DNA of 12,201 nucleotides from an uncultured Oscillospiraceae bacterium (GCA_934515035.1 CAKSXP010000034.1:1-12201); one strand, 5' to 3'; shown: positions 1-7,604, numbered from the stretch's first letter. Numbers and translations: made by a program. The notes: generated from the sequence alone by a model not told the origin.

Positions 1-103
1 CAGAAAATGCCTCGGTTGGCGTTCGCCTGCTGAGATATTCCATGATTTAGGTGTTGCACTTGCTTGACTTTCTGCCGCTCTTAGCCGGTGCGCCGTGTAT
101 CGG

Positions 104-883
104 TCAGATGATGTCCATACCGCCGTCCGCGGTGACGACGTTGCCGTTCACATAGCGGCTCTCCTCCGAGCAGAGCCACAGAACGACCTGCGCCACATCC
201 TCGGGCTTGCGGAAATCCATCGGCGGCGCGTCCACGTCCTCCGGCTCGTCCTTGCGCGACTGGACGAACATGCGCTCGAACATGCCAGTGCCGCTGGTCG
301 GGCCGGGGCAGACGACGTTGCAGCGTATGCCCGCCTCCCGGTTCTCGCAGGCCGCGGCCTTGGTAAGCTGGATGAGCCCCGCCTTTGCCGGGCCGTAGGC
401 CCCGAAGCCGGGCATGGCCTTCATCCCGGCGGTAGAGGCCGTGTTCACAATGCAGCCGAAGCCCTGGCCGCGCATGACGCGCAGCTCATGCTTCATACAG
501 AGGAAAACGCCCTTGCAGTCCACGTCCATTACCCAGTCCCAGTCGTGCTCCGTGACCTCGGTCAGCGGCGCGAGCGGGATGGTAACGCCGTCCGGCCCGA
601 CGCCCGCGTTGTTGAAGGCGAAGTCTATCCTGCCGAAGGCGTCCACTGCGGCCTTCACCATTGCCTCAACGTCGGCCTCGACGCGCACGTCGCAGCGCAG
701 GCCGATGGCCCCGACGCCGTATTCGCTTTTTATCCTCTCGGCCAGCTCCTGCGCGCGGCCGACTATCGTGGAGGTGGCTATGACAACGTTCGCGCCCTCG
801 GCTGCGAACATGAGCGCGGTCGTTTTTCCGATGCCGGAAGCCCCTCCGGTCACTATCACGGTTTTTCCTTCAAATCTCTTCAT
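104..883 (-). CDS. Short-chain dehydrogenase/reductase (SDR), classical type
   Basis: Probable cytosolic NAD(P)-dependent oxidoreductase that interconverts a ketone and a secondary alcohol. The 259-residue protein has the classical SDR layout: cofactor glycine motif TGGASGIG at residues 12-19, NNAG at 91-94, catalytic Ser150, and Tyr163/Lys167 in YGPAK, with Ser 13 residues before Tyr as usual. The C-terminal DGG motif near residue 255 is also typical. An in-frame GTG at 892 would add three residues, but the AAGGGTG ribosome binding site at 890-896 is correctly spaced only for the ATG at 883. That site begins directly after the stop codon of the upstream flavin reductase, leaving a 13-nt gap, so the two genes are almost certainly co-transcribed and probably translationally coupled. 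BaiA-type hydroxysteroid dehydrogenases and dihydrodaidzein-reductase-type enzymes belong to the same superfamily. The substrate is unknown. No terminator is visible downstream before the window edge. Confidence 0.93.
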   Translation of the reverse strand: MKRFEGKTVIVTGGASGIGKTTALMFAAEGANVVIATSTIVGRAQELAERIKSEYGVGAIGLRCDVRVEADVEAMVKAAVDAFGRIDFAFNNAGVGPDGVTIPLAPLTEVTEHDWDWVMDVDCKGVFLCMKHELRVMRGQGFGCIVNTASTAGMKAMPGFGAYGPAKAGLIQLTKAAACENREAGIRCNVVCPGPTSGTGMFERMFVQSRKDEPEDVDAPPMDFRKPEDVAQVVLWLCSEESRYVNGNVVTADGGMDII

Positions 884-896
884 ATACGTCACCCTT

Positions 897-2852
897 TCAT
901 ATCATCATCGCCGCGTTGTATGCGTCATGGTTCGCGTCCGCTATCAGCCGCCCCGTTCCGGCGCAGTCGCCGACGACATAAACGCCGCCGGCATACAGCC
1001 CCTGAAGCGTCCTTGCCAGCCCGTCCTCCGGACGCACGCCCATCGCAATGATATAGTTATCCGCGGGATAGACATATTCTCTGCCCGCGCTGTCGACCGT
1101 CCTTACGCCCTCGGGCGTGAACGCGGTTATGCGCCTGCCGCCGAAGCGCTTTACGCCCTGCCGGTTCAGCCGGTAGTCGATCTCGACGCTGTTGAAGCCG
1201 GCGTTCGTGCCGCCGAAGGCCTCCGTCGGGATCATGTCTATTATCGTGACGTCCCTGCCCTGCTCGCTGAGATATACGGCGCACTCCATGCCCGCCATTC
1301 CTCCGCCGCAGATGACGACGCTCTTTCCGGGTTCGGCGCGCCCGTGATCGACATCCGCGATATACATCACCTTTTCCCCATCGATGCCGGGGATATCCGG
1401 CTGCCAATACCGCGAACCGGCCGCGACGATGACGGCGTCCGGGTTTTCGCGCTCGACCAGCTCCGGCGTGACCTCGGTGTTGAAAACGAGCTTCGCGCCG
1501 CATTTCTCCGTCTGGCGGATGTCCCAGTCGAGATAGAGCCGCATATATTCCTTGAACGGCAGCGCGGAGGCGTCGTTTATAAGTCCGCCGAGCCTGTCCG
1601 TCTTTTCATACAGCGTGACCTCGTGGCCGCGGCGGCGCAGAGTCTGCGCGGCCATCATGCCCGCCGGACCTCCGCCGACGACCATGACGCGCTTTCGCTC
1701 CGCCTCGGGCAGAAGCACCGCGCGGGAGTTTTCAAAGCCCAGCTCGGGGTTTATCGCGCAGCGCATGGACAGGCCGTAGGTATTCGCCGTGCCGCACCAG
1801 TCGCAGCGCAGACAGGGACGGATGTCCTCCACCCTCCCGTCGAGGGACTTGCTTATGATCTCGTTATCCGCCATATAGGCCTTTGCCATAACGACGATGT
1901 CCGCCTTTCCGGACCCGATTATCTCCTCGGCCTCCGCAAGGCTGGTTATGTTGCCGACGACGGCAACGGGGATATGCAGACGCTTTTTCGCCTCCGCCGC
2001 AAACGCGACGTTGAGCCGGCGGCCCTTGAAAAAGGTCGGTATCGTGAAGGTAGAGCCGTAGTTGAAGAAGATGTTGCCGCGGGAAACATGCATGATATCG
2101 ACATATTCCTGCGCCCTCTCCATAAACTCAAGGGACTCGGGCAGCTCAAGCCCGCCCTCGATATCCTCCTGCGCGGAGACGCGGCACTCGATGACCATAT
2201 CCGGCACGGCCTCGCGCACGGCTCTGAGCACCTCGAGCGGGAAGCGCATCCGGTTTTCAAGGCTGCCGCCGTATTCATCCGTCCGGTGGTTGGACAGCGG
2301 GGAGATGAACTGCGCAAGCAGGTTGTTGTGGGCGCAGTGGATCATGATAACGCGCAGTCCGGCGTTTTTGCAGCGCACGGCGCACTGAACATACTGGTCG
2401 CGGATGAAGTCCATGTCCTCGCGGTTCATGGGCTTTATGTAGCCGAGCGACCCGCCGTTGAGCGGCACGTCGGAGGGCGCGAGCGCGGGGTTCCCCGGCG
2501 TCGCCTTCGAGCCGCGGCCCGCGTGCGCCAGCTCCACGGACAGCTCCGCGCCGTATTTCCGTGCGGCCAGAACGAGCTGATTGATGCCGTGGATGCACCG
2601 GTCCTCCGTCACGTTCAGCTCGCAGAGCCAGGCGGAGGAATCGGCGTGGACGACGGGCGTGTTGCCGATCGTGACATAGGCCGCGCCGGTCTTTGCCTGC
2701 CAGCGGACGTATTCGATCATCTCCTCGGTCACTTCTCCCTCGGGGCTGCACTTGAGAACGACGGTCGGGGAATACTCAAGGCGGTTTTTGAAGGTCACTC
2801 CGCGGACCTTCAGCGGCTGAAAAACATGCGGGTATTTTTCGTTCTTTATCAT
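897..2852 (-). CDS. NADH:flavin oxidoreductase, old yellow enzyme / 2,4-dienoyl-CoA reductase type (FMN, FAD, Fe-S)
   Basis: Probable cytosolic reductase of an activated C=C bond (enone or enoyl-type substrate). The 651-residue protein has the full architecture of the FadH/BaiCD/BaiH/trimethylamine-dehydrogenase group: an N-terminal FMN-binding TIM barrel (about 1-340) with AHAGR near 109-113 and NHRTDEYGGSLENR near 188-201; a four-Cys cluster at 347, 350, 353 and 365; an FAD-binding GGGPAG at 393-398; an NAD(P)-binding GGGMAG at 516-521; and a C-terminal VVGDCAG at about 626-632. The length fits the family. The frame is open to 2921, but the ATG at 2852 follows AAAGGAACGG at good distance, matches where family homology begins, and lies downstream of the predicted promoter. 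Two oddities: FadH has Tyr in the HGAHGYL motif, where this protein has Asn177 (HCAHNNL, 172-178), and the Cys spacing is CX2CX2CX11C. It is paired with the SDR gene. The substrate cannot be assigned. Confidence 0.93.
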   Translation of the reverse strand: MIKNEKYPHVFQPLKVRGVTFKNRLEYSPTVVLKCSPEGEVTEEMIEYVRWQAKTGAAYVTIGNTPVVHADSSAWLCELNVTEDRCIHGINQLVLAARKYGAELSVELAHAGRGSKATPGNPALAPSDVPLNGGSLGYIKPMNREDMDFIRDQYVQCAVRCKNAGLRVIMIHCAHNNLLAQFISPLSNHRTDEYGGSLENRMRFPLEVLRAVREAVPDMVIECRVSAQEDIEGGLELPESLEFMERAQEYVDIMHVSRGNIFFNYGSTFTIPTFFKGRRLNVAFAAEAKKRLHIPVAVVGNITSLAEAEEIIGSGKADIVVMAKAYMADNEIISKSLDGRVEDIRPCLRCDWCGTANTYGLSMRCAINPELGFENSRAVLLPEAERKRVMVVGGGPAGMMAAQTLRRRGHEVTLYEKTDRLGGLINDASALPFKEYMRLYLDWDIRQTEKCGAKLVFNTEVTPELVERENPDAVIVAAGSRYWQPDIPGIDGEKVMYIADVDHGRAEPGKSVVICGGGMAGMECAVYLSEQGRDVTIIDMIPTEAFGGTNAGFNSVEIDYRLNRQGVKRFGGRRITAFTPEGVRTVDSAGREYVYPADNYIIAMGVRPEDGLARTLQGLYAGGVYVVGDCAGTGRLIADANHDAYNAAMMI

Positions 2853-2886
2853 GTCTGACCGTTCCTTTCCGTAATGTACTTTTCCT

Positions 2887-2936
2887 GAGACCATTTTATC
2901 CTTCCGCGCGCTGCAAAGCAAATGCCGGATATGCAG
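2887..2936 (-). promoter_or_regulatory. Predicted promoter with LysR-type T-N11-A operator for the flavin reductase-SDR pair
   Basis: On the minus strand the 102-nt gap after the LysR stop contains TTGCTT (2917-2922), a 17-nt spacer and TAAAAT (2894-2899), a good sigma-70-type promoter. Directly upstream of the -35 lies TGC-N7-GCA (2924-2936), which is a T-N11-A dyad as used by LysR-type regulators. A second, shorter TGC-N3-GCA dyad (2913-2921) overlaps the -35. The predicted start near 2887 leaves a leader of about 35 nt before the ATG at 2852. The adjacent LysR at 2955-3848 is the obvious candidate regulator. Both elements are by-eye matches. Confidence 0.5.
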
Positions 2937-2954
2937 GATATCATTACTTTAAGA

Positions 2955-3848
2955 TCATATGACTTTTGCCTCGCGGGACATTATCTCCCGGATGTAATCG
3001 ACAAACAGAACGGCGCTCTGCGACAGTGTGTGCCCGCGCAGCCAGAACACATGCACCTCCGCCTCCGGCAGCCGCTCCCCGATCGTATGCATGGATATCT
3101 CGCCGCCGCCATAGCGCACGCACAGCGTATAAAACGCGGGACGCGGCAGCACCATCAGCCCCGCATCCGCGCAGAGCAGCTCATAAAGCAGCTTTGCGTG
3201 CTCCGCTTCGTGGGTTATGCGCGGCAAAAAGCCGATCCCGGAGCATATCTCCGTAAGCTTTTTGCCGTCGAGCCTGCTCTCGTCACAGATGAAGCCCTCG
3301 TCCCTCAGCGCGGAGAGCGACACCGTTTCCGGCAGACCGCGCCTTTTTGAGCACACCAGAACGTATTCCGAGCGGGAGATGACCTCTCCCGCGAGCTTGT
3401 CCGAATCGAGCCTGTTCATGCTCAGTCCGACCTCTATCGATTGACTGAGCAGATATTTTTCCATGTCCTCGTCGGCATGACGGTATTGGCGTATCCCGAT
3501 ATCCGGATACTTTGCGGAAAAGCCGATGAGCATGTCGGCAAGAAAGTCCTCCGCCGAACAGGCGAGGGAGAGAACGCTGTTTTCGCGGCGGTACAGTCCG
3601 CGTATGTTCTCGACCCCCGCTTCGAGCTGGCCGAGCGCCAGCTCCGCCGTGCCAAGGAACATCCGCCCGTAGGTGTTGAGCTCCAGCCTGCGGCAGCGGC
3701 GGTCAAAAAGCGGCGCGCCGATCTCCTTTTCCAGCCGCGCGATGCTGCGGCTGAGCGCGGGCTGCGTCATGTGCAGGTTTTCCGCCGCCTTTGTAACGCT
3801 GCCGGTCAGCGCGACCTCCTTGAAATATTCCAGCTGAATAAATTCCAT
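2955..3848 (-). CDS. LysR-type transcriptional regulator (next to the flavin reductase)
   Basis: DNA-binding activator or repressor of 297 residues, the usual LysR length. The N-terminal winged helix-turn-helix is at about residues 3-62, with the recognition region around 18-37 (VTKAAENLHMTQPALSRSIA); a ligand-binding domain fills about 90-290. The ATG at 3848 follows GGAGG with a spacing of about 10 nt. The gene lies 49 nt after the MATE stop codon, which is a tandem TGATAA, and 102 nt before the flavin reductase, all on the same strand. It is therefore not in the common divergent LysR arrangement, and could be co-transcribed with the MATE gene. A T-N11-A dyad overlapping a promoter in the downstream gap suggests that it controls the reductase-SDR pair. 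The inducer is unknown. Confidence 0.92.
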   Translation of the reverse strand: MEFIQLEYFKEVALTGSVTKAAENLHMTQPALSRSIARLEKEIGAPLFDRRCRRLELNTYGRMFLGTAELALGQLEAGVENIRGLYRRENSVLSLACSAEDFLADMLIGFSAKYPDIGIRQYRHADEDMEKYLLSQSIEVGLSMNRLDSDKLAGEVISRSEYVLVCSKRRGLPETVSLSALRDEGFICDESRLDGKKLTEICSGIGFLPRITHEAEHAKLLYELLCADAGLMVLPRPAFYTLCVRYGGGEISMHTIGERLPEAEVHVFWLRGHTLSQSAVLFVDYIREIMSREAKVI

Positions 3849-3897
3849 ATCCCGTCATCCTCCGCTCGGAAATCCTAGTATCCGTTTTCGCCCCTTA

Positions 3898-5298
3898 TCA
3901 GCTCAAGGCCTTTATGCGTATCCAGCTGCCCCGCACAATACGTATCAGAAACAGTATCCCGCGCACGGACAGTTCAACGGCCATGGTGGCCCATATGCCG
4001 ACGACGCCATAACGCCGCGTAGCGACCAGTACCACCAGAACGCGGACTCCCCACATGCTGAACAGGTTTATGAGAAACGGCCCATTCCCGTCGCCCGCTC
4101 CGCGGAGCGCACCGGTGGCAACGATGCTCACCGCAAACAGTGGTTCGGAAAACGCCACTATCCTGAGAAGGCGCGCGCTGAGCTCGATCACCTCCGTCTC
4201 CGGCGTTAAAAGCCCGGTCAGGACCGGCGCGCACAGAAACATGACGCCGCCCATTATTATCGCCAGGCCAAAGCCGAGCGCCGTCGTGCCATAGGCAAAA
4301 CGCTTTGCCATGTCCGTGCGCCCGGCCCCGATGCTCTGGCCGACGAGCGCCGTGGCCGCCGTGGCAATGCCATAGGCCGGAAGATAACAGATACTCTCTG
4401 TCTGGACGGCCACATAATTTGCCGCCACGGAAACCGCGCCCATGCCTGTGACGACATATGTCATGACGATCTGCGCAAGGCAAAGCGCCGTCCGCTCCAG
4501 CGCGGCCGGTACGGCCAGTGTGAGCGCGTTATGCATACAGACCTTTGTAAAACGCCAATGTTCATCCCCGCGCAGGCGCAGAGGACCCTTGCGCTTCATC
4601 AGCAGAACAAGCAGGACCAGTCCGACGCAGGCCTGCGCCAGCCCCGTGCCCAGAGCCGCTCCTCCGACGCCGAGACCCGCTCCCCAGACGGTGAAGCCGC
4701 CTATCTGTCTGGTCGGATATATCAGCAAAAAGTTGAATATCACATCCAGCAGGCACATGCCGACGTTCATAATGCTCGGAATAATAACATTCCCGCTGCA
4801 CCGAAAGATGCTGGAATACATGGCCGAGGCCATGCTGAAGGGCAAAAAAGCGCACACTATGCAGAAATATGTCTTTGCGTATGGCCGGATCGATTCTTCC
4901 GCGCCCAAAAGGGCTGGCAGCCATTGTCCCAGCAGTACGGACAGCGCGGAGAGCGCGGCACCGAAAACCACGTTGAACAGAACGGCCTGACAGAGCACAT
5001 CCCGGCTGTCCCTTTCCCGGCCCGCGCCGAGATACTGCGCCACCTGCACGGAAAAACCGACGGCGGCGGCGCTGACCAGGCCGTTGAGCAGCCATATCGT
5101 GGTCGAGACCACGCCGATGGACGCGGTGGCCATATATCCAAGGCTCCCCACCATGGCCGTATCGATATAGCTCATCAGCGTCATTACAAGCTGTTCCAGA
5201 ATGGCCGGTATCGACAGAGAGACTATCAGTCTGATCTGATCCTTTGCGGGTATGGCTTTGCCGGTCCGCATAAGGTCGCTTACTTGCAGCATATTCAT
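3898..5298 (-). CDS. MATE family multidrug/metabolite efflux transporter
   Basis: Integral inner-membrane cation-coupled exporter of 466 residues, the normal MATE size. The protein is strongly hydrophobic, with about 12 membrane segments in two pseudo-symmetric halves. Each half carries the family's glycine-rich signature after a pore helix: VAQYLGAGR at about 86-94 and VGQSIGAGR at about 319-327. Other hallmarks are IPAILEQL near 30-37 (first helix, inward proline), IFRCSGN near 164-170 and GALRGAGD at 397-404. The ATG at 5298 follows ACGGAG with a spacing of 9-10 nt; a second ATG at 5292 is less well placed. The gene lies 39 nt after the AlkZ-related-type gene and 49 nt before a LysR gene, with no terminator in either gap, so a shared transcript is plausible. 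Whether it exports drugs or a metabolite linked to the downstream reductases cannot be read here. Confidence 0.93.
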   Translation of the reverse strand: MNMLQVSDLMRTGKAIPAKDQIRLIVSLSIPAILEQLVMTLMSYIDTAMVGSLGYMATASIGVVSTTIWLLNGLVSAAAVGFSVQVAQYLGAGRERDSRDVLCQAVLFNVVFGAALSALSVLLGQWLPALLGAEESIRPYAKTYFCIVCAFLPFSMASAMYSSIFRCSGNVIIPSIMNVGMCLLDVIFNFLLIYPTRQIGGFTVWGAGLGVGGAALGTGLAQACVGLVLLVLLMKRKGPLRLRGDEHWRFTKVCMHNALTLAVPAALERTALCLAQIVMTYVVTGMGAVSVAANYVAVQTESICYLPAYGIATAATALVGQSIGAGRTDMAKRFAYGTTALGFGLAIIMGGVMFLCAPVLTGLLTPETEVIELSARLLRIVAFSEPLFAVSIVATGALRGAGDGNGPFLINLFSMWGVRVLVVLVATRRYGVVGIWATMAVELSVRGILFLIRIVRGSWIRIKALS

Positions 5299-5337
5299 AA
5301 AAAAATCACTCCGTTGCCGGGACCTCTGCTTATCCCG

Positions 5338-5997
5338 TCATACTCCACTCAGAAACCTGAGTATCTGCTTTTCGCCCGCGGAGGGCACAAGCTCCGCACA
5401 GCGCTGTCTGAGCCGCTCGAGCGACGCTTCCGGGCTCTCGCAATAGAACGCGCGCACCGCTTCCGCGCCCAGAACGTCCTCCGGCCGCGCGTATACGGAT
5501 ACCGGCCAGCCGTATTCCTCTCCGCGCCGGTTTTTCTTTTTCTCAAACCCGGCGTTGATAAGATATGTGCGCATCATAAGCTCCGTCAGGACGGGGTCGG
5601 TCCCCTTTCCCTCCGGAAGAGCGCTTTTGAGCTCCTGCGTGTACTTTCTTCCCCCGTCCTCAAACAGCTGCATCACGCGCATCAGGCGGTACGGCGCAAG
5701 GCCGTCGTCGCAGAAGGCGTCGAAATCATAGCCGCGGCGGCGGTAATTCGCAAGGACCGGGAACCACTGCTTCGAGACATAGGCGACCTTTCCGCGGAAA
5801 AACTTGCCGAAAACGACGCGGCCGCTGTTCACGGCGTGATAGCGCCACTCCCATGGGTTGTCGTCCGAGCGGCCGGTCCAGTTTTCCGGCGGCGTCATCG
5901 CCTCGACGGAAAAGCCCGGCAGACCGTTCTCCAGCAGCGGCAGAAACCCCAGCTCTTCAACGGCGGAGCAAAGCTCCTCCCATGAACGCAATATCAT
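5338..5997 (-). CDS. Uncharacterised conserved protein, AlkZ-related type (tentative)
   Basis: A 219-residue soluble protein without signal peptide or membrane segments. From memory, its motifs resemble a Firmicute family annotated as AlkZ-related (winged-helix, named after the AlkZ/YcaQ DNA glycosylases): an N-terminal ELGFLPLL...PGFSVE segment, NPWEWR near 47-52, VSKQWFPVLANYRRRGYDFDA near 74-94, and a C-terminal YGWPVSVYARPEDVLG near 162-177. I do not see the QxQ/QxD-type catalytic motif of AlkZ-like glycosylases, so DNA repair activity should not be assumed. The start is well supported: ATG at 5997 with a near-perfect AAAGGAG about 7 nt upstream. The start overlaps the stop of the preceding LysR gene in an ATGA arrangement, which implies translational coupling and a functional link with that regulator. 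Confidence 0.75.
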   Translation of the reverse strand: MILRSWEELCSAVEELGFLPLLENGLPGFSVEAMTPPENWTGRSDDNPWEWRYHAVNSGRVVFGKFFRGKVAYVSKQWFPVLANYRRRGYDFDAFCDDGLAPYRLMRVMQLFEDGGRKYTQELKSALPEGKGTDPVLTELMMRTYLINAGFEKKKNRRGEEYGWPVSVYARPEDVLGAEAVRAFYCESPEASLERLRQRCAELVPSAGEKQILRFLSGV

Positions 5998-6893
5998 ACG
6001 TTATCTCCTTTCAGACCGTCTTTGAAAAAAATGATAAGCTCGTCTATAACTCGTCTTGCCGTTTCACCGCATCCGCTTCTGAGCCAGCCAACGGCTATGT
6101 CGAAGGTCGAATCGACGTTAATATACCGCATCTGCGGACTGGATCGTATCGCTATCCAGTCATCAACAAAGAAAACTCCAACGTTGCTCTGCATCTTGAG
6201 AAACGCGTTCGTAACGGAGGGCACGTTCATTATCTCGGGCTCAAAGCCGTGGCGGCGGCATTCGCTTCGCGTGAAGCCGCTGGTGTTTTTCGCGCCCTCC
6301 GGCTCGTTGATGCTGAAAAACACCTCGCTGCTGAAATCCTCCCAGCACAGGCCGGGCTTATCCGCCAGCGGATGCTCGCGCGAGAATATGATAACTCCGC
6401 CCGTCGTCGTCAGCTCGGCCGTCTCCAGCTCCGCGTGATCGCGCAGACTGCTGCCGAGCGAGATCAGCATGTCAACATCGCCGCGCTTTATCGCGGGCAG
6501 CATATCCGCAAAGCTGTATCCCTTCAGATCAAGGCTTATGCCGGGAAATTTCCGCGCGAAATGCTCGATAACGCGGCCGTAAAACAGCGACATGTCCCAG
6601 CCCTCGAGCCAGCCGATCCGCACGGTCTCGCGCCGGGAAACACCGCGCGCACGGGCGACAGCCGCCGCATGCTCCCGGCTGAAGTTCAGAAACAGCTCCC
6701 GCATGATCTCTCCCTCCGCGGTCAGCCCGGCTCCGCCGCGGACACGCACGAAAAGCGGAAAACCGTATTCCTCCTCCAGCGCGGACACCTGTTTGCTGAC
6801 GGCCGGCTGCGAGGTGAACAGCTTCTCCGCCGCGCGCGAAAAGCTTCCGCACTCGGCGACCGCAAGAAAACAGTTTATCTGTGATATCGTCAT
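5994..6893 (-). CDS. LysR-type transcriptional regulator (coupled to the AlkZ-related-type gene)
   Basis: LysR-family regulator of 299 residues: N-terminal winged helix-turn-helix at about residues 2-60, with the recognition region around 18-37 (FSRAAEKLFTSQPAVSKQVS), then an effector-binding domain to the C-terminus. The ribosome binding site decides the start. GGGAGG lies immediately against an in-frame ATG at 6902, which is too close, but is 9 nt from the ATG at 6893, giving MTISQINCF, the normal LysR beginning. The stop overlaps the next gene by 4 nt (ATGA). The gene follows the rnhA terminator, so it probably heads its own transcript, which may extend through the AlkZ-related-type and MATE genes. 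No convincing -35/-10 pair is visible in the 55-nt gap, but a 7-bp hairpin with one G-U pair sits there at 6922-6938. It is not a close copy of the LysR at 2955-3848. Confidence 0.92.
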   Translation of the reverse strand: MTISQINCFLAVAECGSFSRAAEKLFTSQPAVSKQVSALEEEYGFPLFVRVRGGAGLTAEGEIMRELFLNFSREHAAAVARARGVSRRETVRIGWLEGWDMSLFYGRVIEHFARKFPGISLDLKGYSFADMLPAIKRGDVDMLISLGSSLRDHAELETAELTTTGGVIIFSREHPLADKPGLCWEDFSSEVFFSINEPEGAKNTSGFTRSECRRHGFEPEIMNVPSVTNAFLKMQSNVGVFFVDDWIAIRSSPQMRYINVDSTFDIAVGWLRSGCGETARRVIDELIIFFKDGLKGDNV

Positions 6894-6948
6894 TTTCCGC
6901 ATCCTCCCGATAGCGTCAAGACTCCCCCGCCGGAGGAGCCTTCACGGT

Positions 6949-6971
6949 AAAAACGCGGGTTTTTATCCCGC
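6949..6971 (-). terminator. Intrinsic terminator of rnhA, with the stop codon in the loop
   Basis: The minus-strand transcript forms GCGGG / CCCGC (pairing 6955-6959 with 6967-6971), a 5-bp all-GC stem with a 7-nt A/U-rich loop. One G and five U residues (complement of 6949-6953) follow. The TAA stop codon of rnhA (6963-6965) lies inside the loop, so terminator and gene end overlap. Confidence 0.65.
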
Positions 6972-7400
6972 ATATTTGTCTCTCTGCGCGACGGCCAGCT
7001 CGTCGCAGCGGTTGTTGTTTGCGTTGTCGGCGTGGCCCTTGACCCAGTGCAGGCGCACGCTGTGCGTCTGCATCAGCGCGTCCAGCCGCTGCCAGAGATC
7101 GACGTTTTTGAGCTCGCCGCCCTTGCGCTTCCAGTTCTTCTTTTTCCAGCCGGCCAGCCAGCCCTCGTTTATCGCCTTTTCAAGGTACTGCGAATCCGTA
7201 TAAAGCTCGACAGCGCAGGGCTCCTTCAGCGCGGAGAGCGCGTTTATCGCGCCGAGCAGCTCCATGCGGTTGTTCGTCGTTTCCTTTTCGCCGCCGGACA
7301 TCTCGCGCCGGTGACCGTTATATTCGAGTATCGCGCCCCAGCCGCCCGGTCCCGGATTGCCGGAGCAGGCGCCATCGGTGTAGATAGTTACTGTTTTCAT
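6963..7400 (-). CDS. rnhA: Ribonuclease HI
   Basis: Cytosolic endonuclease that cleaves the RNA strand of RNA-DNA hybrids, removing R-loops and primer RNA. The 145-residue protein is a complete type 1 RNase H with all active-site residues of the E. coli enzyme in place: Asp9 ([16 protein letters not shown]), Glu47 (NNRMEL), Asp69 (YTDSQY), His123 (WVKGHADN) and Asp133 (NRCDELA). The basic handle region [11 protein letters not shown] at about 86-96 is also present. The ATG at 7400 follows AAAGGA with a spacing of about 7 nt. The gene appears to be monocistronic: a promoter candidate lies in the AT-rich stretch upstream, and the terminator overlaps the 3' end. It sits between composite repeat block A and a LysR gene. 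Confidence 0.96.
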   Translation of the reverse strand: MKTVTIYTDGACSGNPGPGGWGAILEYNGHRREMSGGEKETTNNRMELLGAINALSALKEPCAVELYTDSQYLEKAINEGWLAGWKKKNWKRKGGELKNVDLWQRLDALMQTHSVRLHWVKGHADNANNNRCDELAVAQRDKYAG

Positions 7401-7427
7401 TGTGGATCCTTTTGGTTTTATTACTTT

Positions 7428-7456
7428 ATTATAAATTTTTACCTTTTTCTTCTGTT
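7428..7456 (-). promoter_or_regulatory. Candidate rnhA promoter
   Basis: The strip between rnhA and the repeat block (7401-7456) is strikingly AT-rich compared with its surroundings. On the minus strand it contains a perfect TATAAT (7428-7433), 27 nt before the start codon. The -35 is poor: AAACAG (7452-7457) at 18 nt is the best I see. The -35 falls at the edge of the repeat block, so that block may contribute to the promoter. Confidence 0.4.
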
Positions 7457-7563
7457 TTAACTTTTAGCTTTACCGAGCAGGGTCTCTTTCAGAGAGGCGC
7501 TTTTTTGCTCTCTTTATCTTTAATCTGGATAGCATCCAGACTGCGTCTGCTCCGCAGGGGGTA

Positions 7564-7589
7564 ACTTTTCTTGCTCGTGCAAGAAAAGT
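7564..7589. repeat. Perfect 11-bp stem-loop module of the repeat arms
   Basis: ACTTTTCTTGC (7564-7574) pairs with GCAAGAAAAGT (7579-7589) around a TCGT loop. The same module recurs at 11204-11229 with a TTGT loop, and at 8272-8303 as a 14-bp perfect stem with an AGGA loop; a half-copy lies at 8353-8368. Confidence 0.8.
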
Positions 7590-7604
7590 CACCAAAAGAA
7601 CACG

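Noticed and set aside
10..75. Possible relic of module Z at the left edge (11-nt match CGGTTGGCGTT at 13-23, and GCACTTGCTT near 57-66 resembling 8150-8159)
   Set aside because: The matches are short and interrupted, and could be chance in 12 kb. Sequence left of position 1 would be needed to decide.
414..2858. Plus-strand open frame of 814 codons opposite the flavin reductase
   Set aside because: It lies antisense to a gene with clear family motifs throughout. Its translation is Arg/Ala/His-rich with no recognisable domain, as expected from GC-rich codon bias.
104..2921. Assignment of the reductase-SDR pair as a bile acid 7-dehydroxylation (bai) or equol operon
   Set aside because: Only enzyme classes match. 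No other bai or equol genes are in view, and the SDR does not closely resemble BaiA as I remember it.
4531..5985. Plus-strand open frame of 484 codons opposite the MATE and AlkZ-related-type genes
   Set aside because: It spans two real minus-strand genes and their intergenic gap. Its composition is non-protein-like.
6922..6938. Hairpin between rnhA and the downstream LysR as a second terminator
   Set aside because: The 7-bp stem (one G-U pair) has a 3-nt loop but no U-tract on either strand. It may be incidental or regulatory.
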